From NCBI GenBank assembly GCA_937902285.1, contig CALGTB010000164.1, positions 1-6,355 on the forward strand: a DNA stretch of 6,355 nt. The letters are read 5' to 3'. This document shows positions 1-5,616 of this stretch, piece by piece. This stretch comes from an uncultured Actinomycetes bacterium (GTDB lineage: Bacteria; Actinomycetota; Actinomycetes; S36-B12). The notes under the pieces are model-generated. The model had not been told where the DNA came from. It did no database searches and worked only from the letters and a program-made list of their open reading frames with translations. Position 1 is the stretch's first letter, and each line of letters starts with the position of its first letter. The position numbers and the translations under genes are program-made.

Positions 1-89
1 GCGGCGGTGACGGAGGCCGCGACCGTCCCGGCTCCGAGGAGGGTGACGGCGGTCAGGGCGAGGGCAGTGGCACGCAGGGGGAGACGCAA
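1..89 (-). CDS. N-terminus of an exported protein (signal peptide), partial
   Basis: Read on the minus strand from a TTG start at 89, the 29 visible residues form a textbook Sec signal peptide. It begins MRLPLRATAL with two arginines, continues with a hydrophobic Ala/Leu/Val/Thr core (about residues 7-20), and ends in a small-residue stretch (AGTVAASVTA) suited to signal peptidase cleavage. A strong ribosome binding site, AAGGAG, lies eight bases upstream. An in-frame TGA stands just before that site, so no earlier start exists in this frame. The rest of the gene is off the left edge, so its function cannot be named. An ATG in another frame at 109-107 would give an Arg/Pro/His-rich peptide with no export signal and is less convincing. 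The gene diverges from trpB. Confidence 0.6.
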   Translation of the reverse strand, partial: MRLPLRATALALTAVTLLGAGTVAASVTA

Positions 90-97
90 GGGAACTG

Positions 98-103
98 CTC
101 CTT
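98..103 (-). promoter_or_regulatory. Ribosome binding site deciding the TTG start
   Basis: The minus strand reads AAGGAG here, eight bases before the TTG at 89. This near-perfect Shine-Dalgarno sequence is the main reason for accepting the rare TTG start. Confidence 0.55.
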
Positions 104-378
104 CTCATCGCCGCCTCCCAGGTGAGCTGACGGGCTCGGGCGTGAAGGTCGCCCTACCTGTGCCGGCGTCCCGCGGTGTCACCCACGAGTCGTCGACGTC
201 GGATTCGCCCCATGGCCGCTCGGGCAGTGCCCTCGCGACCGGTTGGGTCCCCGGTACGGAATCGACGCGGGGCCCTCGGATCCGGGTGTTCCCGGCCTCA
301 GGTCTCGCGTCGGCGCCGATTCGGCGGGCTGTCGGTACGCGACGGTTGTCGCAATGTGGCCAACAGCACCGTTTAAGT

Positions 379-392
379 TACGGATACCCGTA
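379..392. repeat. Inverted repeat TACGG-N4-CCGTA, operator-like
   Basis: A perfect 5-base inverted repeat (TACGG, spacer ATAC, CCGTA) sits in the less GC-rich part of the intergenic region, right after a TAAGTT hexamer. Its size and placement would suit a binding site for a dimeric regulator, but a repeat this short can occur by chance. No regulator family is recognised. Confidence 0.25.
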
Positions 393-456
393 GATGGCGC
401 AAGGCTGGCGTCCCATAGTCGGACGGTGGACGGGGCGGGTGTGGGAAGCGCCACAT

Positions 457-464
457 TGACGTCA
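457..464. repeat. Perfect 8-base palindrome TGACGTCA
   Basis: TGACGTCA is self-complementary and overlaps the -35-like TTGACG at 456-461, about 120 bases before trpB. A second small inverted repeat lies just upstream: TGTGG at 440-444 and CCACA at 451-455, separated by six bases. Together they could be a regulator site over a promoter. This is inference from position only. Confidence 0.25.
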
Positions 465-543
465 CTTCAGCCCCACGCGCCCCTTAGTTGTGCAATCCGC
501 TGCACCCGGCCGGGCTCGGCGCTAGCGTCCCGCACAGCATCGA

Positions 544-559
544 GGGCCCGGCCGGGCCC
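544..559. repeat. Perfect 16-base GC palindrome just before the trpB ribosome binding site
   Basis: The sequence GGGCCCGGCCGGGCCC is its own reverse complement. Its core CCCGGCCGGG also occurs at 505-514, exactly 42 bases upstream. The palindrome ends eight bases before the GGAGGG ribosome binding site, so if transcribed it could fold in the leader or serve as a protein site. All its bases are G or C, so chance occurrence in this genome is not negligible. Confidence 0.4.
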
Positions 560-567
560 GACGCGAC

Positions 568-573
568 GGAGGG
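568..573 (+). promoter_or_regulatory. Ribosome binding site of trpB
   Basis: GGAGGG lies nine bases upstream of the ATG at 583 and supports that start. A second weaker GGAG at 575-578 is too close to the start to be the main site. Confidence 0.6.
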
Positions 574-582
574 CGGAGCGCC

Positions 583-1956
583 ATGGACGACAGCATTCGG
601 CAGCACAAGTACGTGCTCAGCGAGGACCAGATGCCGACCACCTGGTACAACCTCATGGCCGACCTGCCGGTGCCCCCGCCCCCGCCCCTGCACCCGGGCC
701 GGATGGACCCCGTGGGCCCCGAGGACCTCGCTCCGCTCTTCCCGATGGAGCTCATCCTCCAGGAGGTCTCGACCGACCGGTACATCGACATTCCCGGCGG
801 CGTCCTCGACGTCTACCGCCAGTGGCGGCCCAGCCCGCTGTTCCGGGCCCACCGGCTCGAGAAGGCCCTCGGCACGCCCGCGCGCATCTACTACAAGTAC
901 GAGGGTGTCTCGCCGGCCGGCTCGCACAAGACCAACACCTCGGTCCCGCAGGCGTACTACAACAAGAAGGAGGGGACGACCAAGCTCACGACCGAGACCG
1001 GCGCGGGGCAGTGGGGCACGGCCCTCTCCTTCGCCTGCGCCCTCTACGGCATCGACTGCGAGGTGTGGCAGGTCGGCGCCTCATACGACTCCAAGCCGTA
1101 CCGGCGGCTCATGATCGAGGCCTTCGGTGCCCAGGTGCACCGCTCGCCGTCCGACCTCACCGAGGTCGGCCGGGCGCTCGCCGCGGACCCCAAGAACTGG
1201 TCAGGATCGCTGGGCATCGCCATCTCCGAGGCCGTCGAGGTCGCGGCGAAGGACCCGAACACCCGTTACGCGCTGGGATCCGTTCTCAATCACGTCCTGC
1301 TGCACCAGACCATCATCGGCCAGGAGGCCCTGCTCCAGATGGAGATGGCGGGCGACACCCCCACCCTCATCGTGGGCTGCACCGGCGGAGGCTCGAACTT
1401 CGCCGGCCTGTCCTTCCCCTTCCTGAAGGAGAAGCTCGAGGGTCGGATGAACCCGCGCATCCTCGCCGTCGAGCCGGCATCCTGCCCCTCACTGACGAAG
1501 GGCGTGTACGCGTACGACTTCGGTGACACCGCCGGCATGACGCCGCTCATGAAGATGCACACGCTCGGTCACGACTTCATCCCGGACCCGATCCATGCCG
1601 GGGGGCTGCGCTACCACGGCATGGCCCCCCTCATCTCTCACGTGTACGAGCTCGGCCTCATGGAGGCGATCGCCGTCCCGCAGACGGAGTGCTTCGCGGC
1701 CGCCGTCCAGTTCGCACGGACGGAGGGCATCGTGCCCGCTCCCGAGCCGACGCACGCGCTGGCGATGGCCGTGCGCGAGGCACTGAAGGCGAAGGAGACG
1801 GGTGAGGAGACGGTCATCCTCACGGCGCTGTGCGGACACGGCCACTTCGACCTCGCCGCCTACGACGCCTACCTCAGCGGGAGCATGGTCGACGAGACCA
1901 TCTCCGACGCGCGGTTCGAGGAGGCGCTCTCCACGCTGCCGCAGGTCATCGGCTGA
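583..1956 (+). CDS. trpB: Tryptophan synthase beta chain, TrpB2 type
   Basis: This 457-residue PLP enzyme belongs to the tryptophan synthase beta family, which joins indole to L-serine to make L-tryptophan in the cytoplasm. Visible signatures are the PLP lysine K116 in GSHKTN, the catalytic glutamate E138 in TETGAGQWG, and the phosphate-binding glycine loop TGGGSNF at about 267-273. Length and sequence point to the TrpB2 branch rather than classical TrpB1 (about 400 residues): the N-terminus is extended with a proline run (residues 31-35), and the loop reads GAGQWG where TrpB1 has GAGQHG. The ATG start has a good ribosome binding site. No trpA or other trp gene adjoins it. TrpB2 proteins are thought to salvage indole or act on serine without TrpA, so its role here may not be de novo synthesis. 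Family assignment is secure; the physiological role is inferred. Confidence 0.95.
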   Translation: MDDSIRQHKYVLSEDQMPTTWYNLMADLPVPPPPPLHPGRMDPVGPEDLAPLFPMELILQEVSTDRYIDIPGGVLDVYRQWRPSPLFRAHRLEKALGTPARIYYKYEGVSPAGSHKTNTSVPQAYYNKKEGTTKLTTETGAGQWGTALSFACALYGIDCEVWQVGASYDSKPYRRLMIEAFGAQVHRSPSDLTEVGRALAADPKNWSGSLGIAISEAVEVAAKDPNTRYALGSVLNHVLLHQTIIGQEALLQMEMAGDTPTLIVGCTGGGSNFAGLSFPFLKEKLEGRMNPRILAVEPASCPSLTKGVYAYDFGDTAGMTPLMKMHTLGHDFIPDPIHAGGLRYHGMAPLISHVYELGLMEAIAVPQTECFAAAVQFARTEGIVPAPEPTHALAMAVREALKAKETGEETVILTALCGHGHFDLAAYDAYLSGSMVDETISDARFEEALSTLPQVIG

Positions 1957-1974
1957 GGGCCGACTCGGGTCCCT

Positions 1975-1996
1975 GCTCGATCGGCGCGGGTCGAGC
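1975..1996 (+). repeat. Inverted repeat between trpB and the flippase gene
   Basis: GCTCGA at 1975-1980 and TCGAGC at 1991-1996 can pair as a 6-base stem with a 10-base loop. It lies 18 bases after the trpB stop and just before the flippase promoter. No T-run follows, so it is not a standard intrinsic terminator. It may be a weak transcript end or an operator. Confidence 0.25.
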
Positions 1997-2003
1997 GGGT
2001 AGG

Positions 2004-2009
2004 TAGGGT
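2004..2009 (+). promoter_or_regulatory. -10 box of a probable leaderless promoter for the flippase gene
   Basis: TAGGGT fits the actinobacterial -10 consensus TANNNT and is followed by exactly six bases before the GTG at 2016. Transcription would therefore begin at or next to the start codon. No clear -35 hexamer or Shine-Dalgarno is seen, which fits a leaderless mRNA. Confidence 0.5.
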
Positions 2010-2015
2010 GGCGCC

Positions 2016-3242
2016 GTGAGTCAGCCTCAGGACCGAGCCACCCTGGCCAAGGGCCTCGTCTTCGTGGGCGCTGCCACCCTGATCGGAAACGGTGCGGCGT
2101 ACCTCCTCAGCATGATCGCTGCGCGCATCCTCACGCCGGCGGAGTTCGGTGCGCTGGGCGCCCTCCTGGCCCTGCTCGTCATCCTGTCGACCGTCGCCAT
2201 CGCCACCCAGGCGGTCACGGCGCGCCGCGTCGCGGTCGCGACGGACGAACGGCCGCAGGTCGAGGGCGAGGCCATCCGGCTCTCCACGGTCGTCGCGGCC
2301 ACCATCGTCGTCGGTGGCTGCGTCGTGGCCTGGCCGCTCGCCCAGGTCTTCGCGATCCCCGTCCTCGCGGTGGCCACCGGCTTCGCGTCGATCGGCTTCG
2401 TCGTCATCGGCTCGGCGGCGATGGGGATCGCCCAGGGTCGCGAGCAGCACGCTCGGCTCTCGTGGGCCTTCGTGGCCAACGGGGCCGGCCGTGCCATCGG
2501 CGGCATCATCGGCGTGGTGCTGCTCGACAGCGTCGTCGGCGTCGGCATCGGCATCCTGCTCGGCTGCGCCTTCGGTGCCGCGGTCGCCTACCAGATCATC
2601 TGTCCCCGCACCTGGAGCCACGGCCTGTCCGCGGGCGCGAGGGGCGAGTTCGCGCACGTGCTCCACGCCCTGTTCGTGCTCTTCACCCTCACCAACGTCG
2701 ACGTCCTGCTCGCGCGCCTCTTCCTCACTGAAGACCAGTCGGGCGAGTACTCGGTCGGAGTGCTGCTCGCCAAGATCGCCTTCTTCCTGCCCAACGCCAT
2801 CGTCATCGTGCTCTTCCCCAAGATGACGTCGGCCAACTCGCGCCGCGCGGTCTACGTCGCCACGGCACTGACCGCGTTCGTCGGGCTCTGCATCACGAGC
2901 TTCAGCTTCTTCTTCGGGGACTTCGTCATCAGGGTGCTCGGCGGCACGCAGTACCCCGACCTCGGCTCCGAGGCGTGGCTGTTCGCACTGGAAGGCTCGC
3001 TGTTCGCGATCGTGCAGGTGCTGCTGTACGCGCGGCTGGCGACCCAGGACCGCAGCGCGGTGCTGGCCGTGTGGGTGGCGCTCATCGTCCTCGTCGTCAT
3101 CGTCGCCGGGTGGCGGCACGACTCGGTGGCGCAGATCGTGACCACGGTCGTCGTGGTGTCGCTGGCCCTTGCGATCGTCGGGCTCGTCATGGACCGGCGT
3201 CACGCACCGGCGGTGCCGATACCGGTCGAATCGGCCGAGTGA
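2016..3242 (+). CDS. Polysaccharide/oligosaccharide flippase-like membrane protein
   Basis: The 408-residue product is very hydrophobic, with about 12 predicted membrane segments (roughly 12-34, 41-65, 88-108, 111-133, 150-168, 170-186, 213-233, 246-266, 277-300, 318-338, 346-364 and 370-392). It resembles the Wzx/polysaccharide biosynthesis branch of the MOP flippase superfamily, which moves lipid-linked sugars across the cytoplasmic membrane. Typical signs are the N-terminal pattern ending ARILTPAEFGALGALLAL and the mid-protein block NVDVLLARLFL followed by GEYSVGVLLAKIAFFLPN and LFPKM. Length is normal for the family. The GTG start is set by the TAGGGT box six bases upstream. No glycosyltransferase neighbours define its substrate, so polysaccharide, teichoic-type or other lipid-linked cargo is open. 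It ends one base from the convergent nucleosidase gene. Confidence 0.8.
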   Translation: MSQPQDRATLAKGLVFVGAATLIGNGAAYLLSMIAARILTPAEFGALGALLALLVILSTVAIATQAVTARRVAVATDERPQVEGEAIRLSTVVAATIVVGGCVVAWPLAQVFAIPVLAVATGFASIGFVVIGSAAMGIAQGREQHARLSWAFVANGAGRAIGGIIGVVLLDSVVGVGIGILLGCAFGAAVAYQIICPRTWSHGLSAGARGEFAHVLHALFVLFTLTNVDVLLARLFLTEDQSGEYSVGVLLAKIAFFLPNAIVIVLFPKMTSANSRRAVYVATALTAFVGLCITSFSFFFGDFVIRVLGGTQYPDLGSEAWLFALEGSLFAIVQVLLYARLATQDRSAVLAVWVALIVLVVIVAGWRHDSVAQIVTTVVVVSLALAIVGLVMDRRHAPAVPIPVESAE

Positions 3243-3243
3243 C

Positions 3244-3816
3244 CTAGAGCAGGTTCGCCCGTACCCACTCGCCGAGGTGCTCGGCGCAGTCGTCCACGCT
3301 CTCGCTCCACGATCGTGCAGCACCGTCTCCGGCAAGGTCACTCACCCTCTTGACCAGGGTCACGGGAACTCCCGCAGTTGCGGCTGCTGCGGCGACCGCA
3401 TAGCCCTCCATGTCGACCAGGTCGGCCGTGAGGGCAAGCCGCGCCCGCGTGGCGTCATCGGCGATGAACGCATCGCCGGTCGCGAGCACGTGCCCGGTCG
3501 CGGCCACGACGATGGGCTCGCCGAAGTGCAGTCCGGACAGCTGGAAGAGCGCGGCGTCGTCGAGGTCGTGCTGGATCACCGTCCCGATGACATGGGTCCC
3601 CTCGAGCCCGTCGTGCAGTGCCCCGGCCGTACCCAGGTTCACCAGGTGGCTCGGTGAGTACTGGCCGAGGATCGTGGCGACCGACACGGCCGCATTGACC
3701 TTGCCCGCGCCCGTCACCAGGACCGGCAGTTCGCTGACGTGCAGGTGCGCCGCCTCCTCCTCGAGCGCGACCACGAGCAGGGGCAGGTCGGGTGAGATGG
3801 TTCGATGGAGGCGCAT
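3244..3816 (-). CDS. Nucleosidase of the MTA/SAH (PNP/UDP phosphorylase) superfamily
   Basis: The 190-residue product matches the 5'-methylthioadenosine/S-adenosylhomocysteine nucleosidase fold, which hydrolyses the adenine-ribose bond in methionine and AI-2 salvage. By pattern comparison with the E. coli enzyme, ALEEEA holds E21 (like Glu12), VDMEG holds E137 (like Glu174), and KRVSD holds D160 (like the catalytic Asp197). The motifs VTGAGKVNAA (34-43) and NLGTAGAL (60-67) also fit. At 190 residues it is shorter than the usual 230, missing part of the middle of the fold, so substrate preference is uncertain; a futalosine-hydrolase or purine-nucleosidase role is possible. The ATG start is supported by a TAGCGT -10 box six bases upstream on the same strand, suggesting a leaderless mRNA. 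Its TAG stop lies one base from the end of the flippase gene. Confidence 0.82.
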   Translation of the reverse strand: MRLHRTISPDLPLLVVALEEEAAHLHVSELPVLVTGAGKVNAAVSVATILGQYSPSHLVNLGTAGALHDGLEGTHVIGTVIQHDLDDAALFQLSGLHFGEPIVVAATGHVLATGDAFIADDATRARLALTADLVDMEGYAVAAAAATAGVPVTLVKRVSDLAGDGAARSWSESVDDCAEHLGEWVRANLL

Positions 3817-3822
3817 GCCGGA

Positions 3823-3828
3823 ACGCTA
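3823..3828 (-). promoter_or_regulatory. -10 box of a probable leaderless promoter for the nucleosidase gene
   Basis: On the minus strand this reads TAGCGT, followed by six bases and then the ATG at 3816. The geometry is identical to the flippase promoter, and no clear Shine-Dalgarno lies between. The two cases support each other. Confidence 0.5.
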
Positions 3829-3833
3829 CCGAC

Positions 3834-3846
3834 GGGAGGCGAGGGG
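3834..3846 (+). promoter_or_regulatory. Ribosome binding site deciding the ATG at 3850
   Basis: GGGAGG at 3834-3839 lies ten bases before the ATG at 3850, with a second purine run GAGGGG at 3841-3846. This favours 3850 over the in-frame ATG at 3805, which has no comparable site and would overlap the divergent nucleosidase start. Confidence 0.5.
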
Positions 3847-3849
3847 CTC

Positions 3850-4983
3850 ATGGCCGACACCCGGTCGTCGGAGGGCCGTCCCGCCGCTGCGGCAGGCGCG
3901 GGAGGCTGGCACCGGGCAGCACAGGGCCTGGGCATCGTCGTCGTGCTGGTGGCGGTCGGCACCATCGGCGTGGCCGTCGGCCGGTCCAGCGCCCCGGGGC
4001 CCACGCTGGTCGTCGTTCCCGGGCCCGTCGTGCAGGAGTCCCCGGCGTCTGTGCCCCTGCCGGACGTGGGCCAGGCGAGCAACGACCGACTCGTGGTTGA
4101 CGACGGCTGGACCTCCTACCCGGCGGTGTTCACCCCCGCTGCCGACCTTGCCGACAGTCCCACCATCGCCAGCGGCTACCGGCTCAGCGTCAGCGGGCTC
4201 GATGGCGCCGACCTCGCAGCCGGCCTCGCGAGCGTCCTCGGCGTGGATGGCGAGGTCTCACGAACCGGCGAGGGGTGGCAGGTGGGCCCCGGTGACGACA
4301 CCGGTGCGACGCTGACCGTCGTCGACGATGCCGCGCTGTCCTGGTCGCTCGTCGACCCGGTCGCCGCCGCCGAATCCTCGGCGGGCGTGTTCGTCGACCC
4401 TGGTGATGCACGCGAGACGGCCGCGGGCATCCTGGCGTCGCTGGGCGTCGACCTCGACACCGTCGAGTGGCAGGTCGATCGGTACGACACCCGGCTGGCC
4501 CTCACCGCGTGGCAGCTCCTCGACGGCGCCCGCACGAGCCTGGCCTGGACGGTGGGGCTCGGACGCGACCAGGCGGTTGTATCCGCATCCGGATTCGCGG
4601 CCAGCCTCGTCGAGGTGCCCGGATACCCGGTGGTGGGAGCGGCGACGGCCGTCCGCCGCGCAGGCCTGCCCACCTGGTCGGTCATCGGCCCCACCCCGCT
4701 GATCGCCGACCCCACCTCGGTGCCCTCCGCACCGCCGCTTCCCGCGCCGGGCGCAGGCGAGGGCGGCCGGCCGATGCTGCAGGTCCCGGTGTCGGGGATC
4801 GTGGTCACGGAGGCGGCACTGGGGCTGGCGCAGTTCCGCCAGCCCGACGGTGCACTGCTCGTCCTGCCGGCGTATGAGCTGACGGGCGACGACGGCAGCC
4901 GCTGGACGCTGATCGCCGTCACCGGCGACTACGTCGACTTCGTCGACCAGCCGTTCCCCAGCCCCGCGGTCCCATCTCCCTGA
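3850..4983 (+). CDS. Single-pass membrane-anchored extracytoplasmic protein, function unknown
   Basis: I do not recognise this 377-residue protein. A short cytoplasmic, Ala/Gly-rich head is followed by one membrane segment at about 26-44 (GLGIVVVLVAVGTIGVAVGR). A Pro/Val-rich linker (about 48-70) and a large acidic outer part follow, rich in Asp, Gly, Ser and Val. The outer part seems to hold two related modules at about 118-165 and 187-237, each running from an Ala-rich helix ending LGVD, through a WQV strand, to a final SWSLV or AWTVG strand. A further Pro-rich spacer (about 293-310) leads to a C-terminal domain with GSRWTLIAVTGDYVDFVDQ. There are no catalytic motifs, lipobox or sortase signal. 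Architecture suggests an envelope-facing sensor, anti-sigma-like partner or binding protein, but this is inference only. It is divergent from the nucleosidase and upstream of the tRNA-Ser gene. Confidence 0.75.
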   Translation: MADTRSSEGRPAAAAGAGGWHRAAQGLGIVVVLVAVGTIGVAVGRSSAPGPTLVVVPGPVVQESPASVPLPDVGQASNDRLVVDDGWTSYPAVFTPAADLADSPTIASGYRLSVSGLDGADLAAGLASVLGVDGEVSRTGEGWQVGPGDDTGATLTVVDDAALSWSLVDPVAAAESSAGVFVDPGDARETAAGILASLGVDLDTVEWQVDRYDTRLALTAWQLLDGARTSLAWTVGLGRDQAVVSASGFAASLVEVPGYPVVGAATAVRRAGLPTWSVIGPTPLIADPTSVPSAPPLPAPGAGEGGRPMLQVPVSGIVVTEAALGLAQFRQPDGALLVLPAYELTGDDGSRWTLIAVTGDYVDFVDQPFPSPAVPSP

Positions 4984-5026
4984 CCCGCCACCGGAGGGGT
5001 CGCAGCACGCAAGGCAGGCGGGACAC

Positions 5027-5032
5027 TACGGT
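5027..5032 (+). promoter_or_regulatory. Candidate -10 box for the tRNA-Ser gene
   Basis: TACGGT fits the TANNNT consensus and lies 11 bases upstream of the tRNA 5' end, which would leave a leader of about five bases. No good -35 hexamer is visible, so support is moderate. Confidence 0.4.
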
Positions 5033-5043
5033 GGTGGCCTTGA

Positions 5044-5128
5044 GGCGAGGTGGCAGAGCGGCCGATTGCAGGCGCCTTGAAAGCGCCCGAGGGGAAACTC
5101 TCCGGGGGTTCAAATCCCTCCCTCGCCG
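5044..5128 (+). tRNA. tRNA-Ser (anticodon UGA)
   Basis: An 85-base type II tRNA folds cleanly. The acceptor stem pairs GGCGAGG (5044-5050) with CCTCGCC (5121-5127). The D stem pairs GCA (5053-5055) with TGC (5067-5069). The anticodon stem GGCGC/GCGCC (5071-5075/5083-5087) encloses the loop CTTGAAA with anticodon TGA at 5078-5080. A long variable arm (about 5088-5103) is typical of serine tRNAs, and the T arm carries TTCAAAT (5109-5115). The discriminator base is G5128 and the CCA end is not encoded. It reads UCA and, by wobble, other UCN serine codons. The gene is only 23 bases before the next start codon. Confidence 0.97.
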
Positions 5129-5151
5129 CACATGGAGATGGCGGTGACGAT

Positions 5152-5616
5152 GTGACGCTGGGTCTCATCGTCATCGACATCGCCGTCATCGTGGGCCTGT
5201 CCGTGCTCATCGGCGCCGTCGCCCCACGGGTGCCGTCCCGCTGGCTGCGGGCAGACGTCGGCCCGCTCGCGTTCCTCCCCTGGGAGTCCACCCGTCGCTA
5301 CCGACGGCTGGGCGTGACGACCCTCGCCCGCCGCCTGCCGGAGCTCGGCGGCGCCTTCGGGGGATCCAGCAAGTCGCAGCTGCCGGGCGTCACGCCGGAG
5401 CACCTGTCGGACTACCTGATCGAGGTGCGGCGCGCGGAGTGGGTGCACTGGGCGTCGATCGCGGTCTCGCTGGTGCTCTTCGCCTTCAATCCCTGGTGGC
5501 TCGCCCTCACCTTCGTCGTGGTCGTGGCCGGGGGCAACCTGCCCTTCATCCTCGTCCTGCGCAACAATCGGCTGCGGATTCGCGGCATCCTCGAGCGGAA
5601 TGGACGGTCGTTGTGA
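5152..5616 (+). CDS. Small membrane protein resembling the CrtO glycosyl-carotenoid acyltransferase family
   Basis: From the GTG at 5152 the product has 154 residues, close to the roughly 165 of Staphylococcus aureus CrtO, which acylates a glycosylated carotenoid in staphyloxanthin synthesis. Membrane segments are seen at about 3-22 and at about 101-132, the latter probably two closely spaced spans. Between them is the family-like block PWESTRRYRRLGV followed by LPELGGAFGGSSK (about 43-76). I recognise the family by this pattern only; no carotenoid genes are nearby, so the real substrate is unknown. An upstream in-frame ATG at 5050 lies inside the tRNA gene and is excluded. The ribosome binding site is poor (GGAG at 5134-5137, about 14 bases away). 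The stop overlaps the next gene's GTG start as GTGA, implying translational coupling. Confidence 0.6.
   Translation: MTLGLIVIDIAVIVGLSVLIGAVAPRVPSRWLRADVGPLAFLPWESTRRYRRLGVTTLARRLPELGGAFGGSSKSQLPGVTPEHLSDYLIEVRRAEWVHWASIAVSLVLFAFNPWWLALTFVVVVAGGNLPFILVLRNNRLRIRGILERNGRSL

Larger units (their letters stand above)
104..567. other. Long intergenic region between divergent genes
   Basis: About 460 bases carry no ORF with family similarity. The short ORFs here are rich in Arg, Pro and Ser, as expected from random high-GC reading frames. The segment from about 343 to 500 is less GC-rich than its surroundings and is the likeliest promoter area for trpB. It contains a TAAGTT -10-like hexamer at 374-379, an inverted repeat at 379-392, a TTGACG -35-like hexamer at 456-461, and a CTTAGT hexamer at 483-488. 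The 21-base gap between the last two is longer than the usual 16-19, so no promoter is firmly assigned. I see no tRNA, riboswitch or T-box. Confidence 0.5.

Noticed and set aside
243..1526. A 427-codon plus-strand open frame overlapping the trpB upstream region and gene.
   Set aside because: It is out of frame with the well-supported TrpB2 and gives an Arg/Pro/Gly-rich product without family features.
1975..1996. Intrinsic terminator after trpB.
   Set aside because: The hairpin has only a 6-base stem and no T-run after it; it is listed as an inverted repeat only.
1869..3341. A 490-codon minus-strand open frame across the flippase gene.
   Set aside because: It is antisense to a clear membrane protein, and its product is an extreme mix of Arg, Asp, Glu and His with no fold or motif. 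This is the usual shadow of a high-GC gene.
3805..3849. An upstream in-frame ATG at 3805 for the 3850-4983 gene.
   Set aside because: It lacks a ribosome binding site and would overlap the divergent nucleosidase start. The ATG at 3850 has a good purine-rich site.
4984..5022. Possible hairpin CCCGCC/GGCGGG before the tRNA gene.
   Set aside because: The loop is 27 bases and both arms are simple GC words expected by chance.
5050..5151. A longer form of the CrtO-like protein starting at 5050.
   Set aside because: The extra 34 codons are the tRNA-Ser sequence itself.
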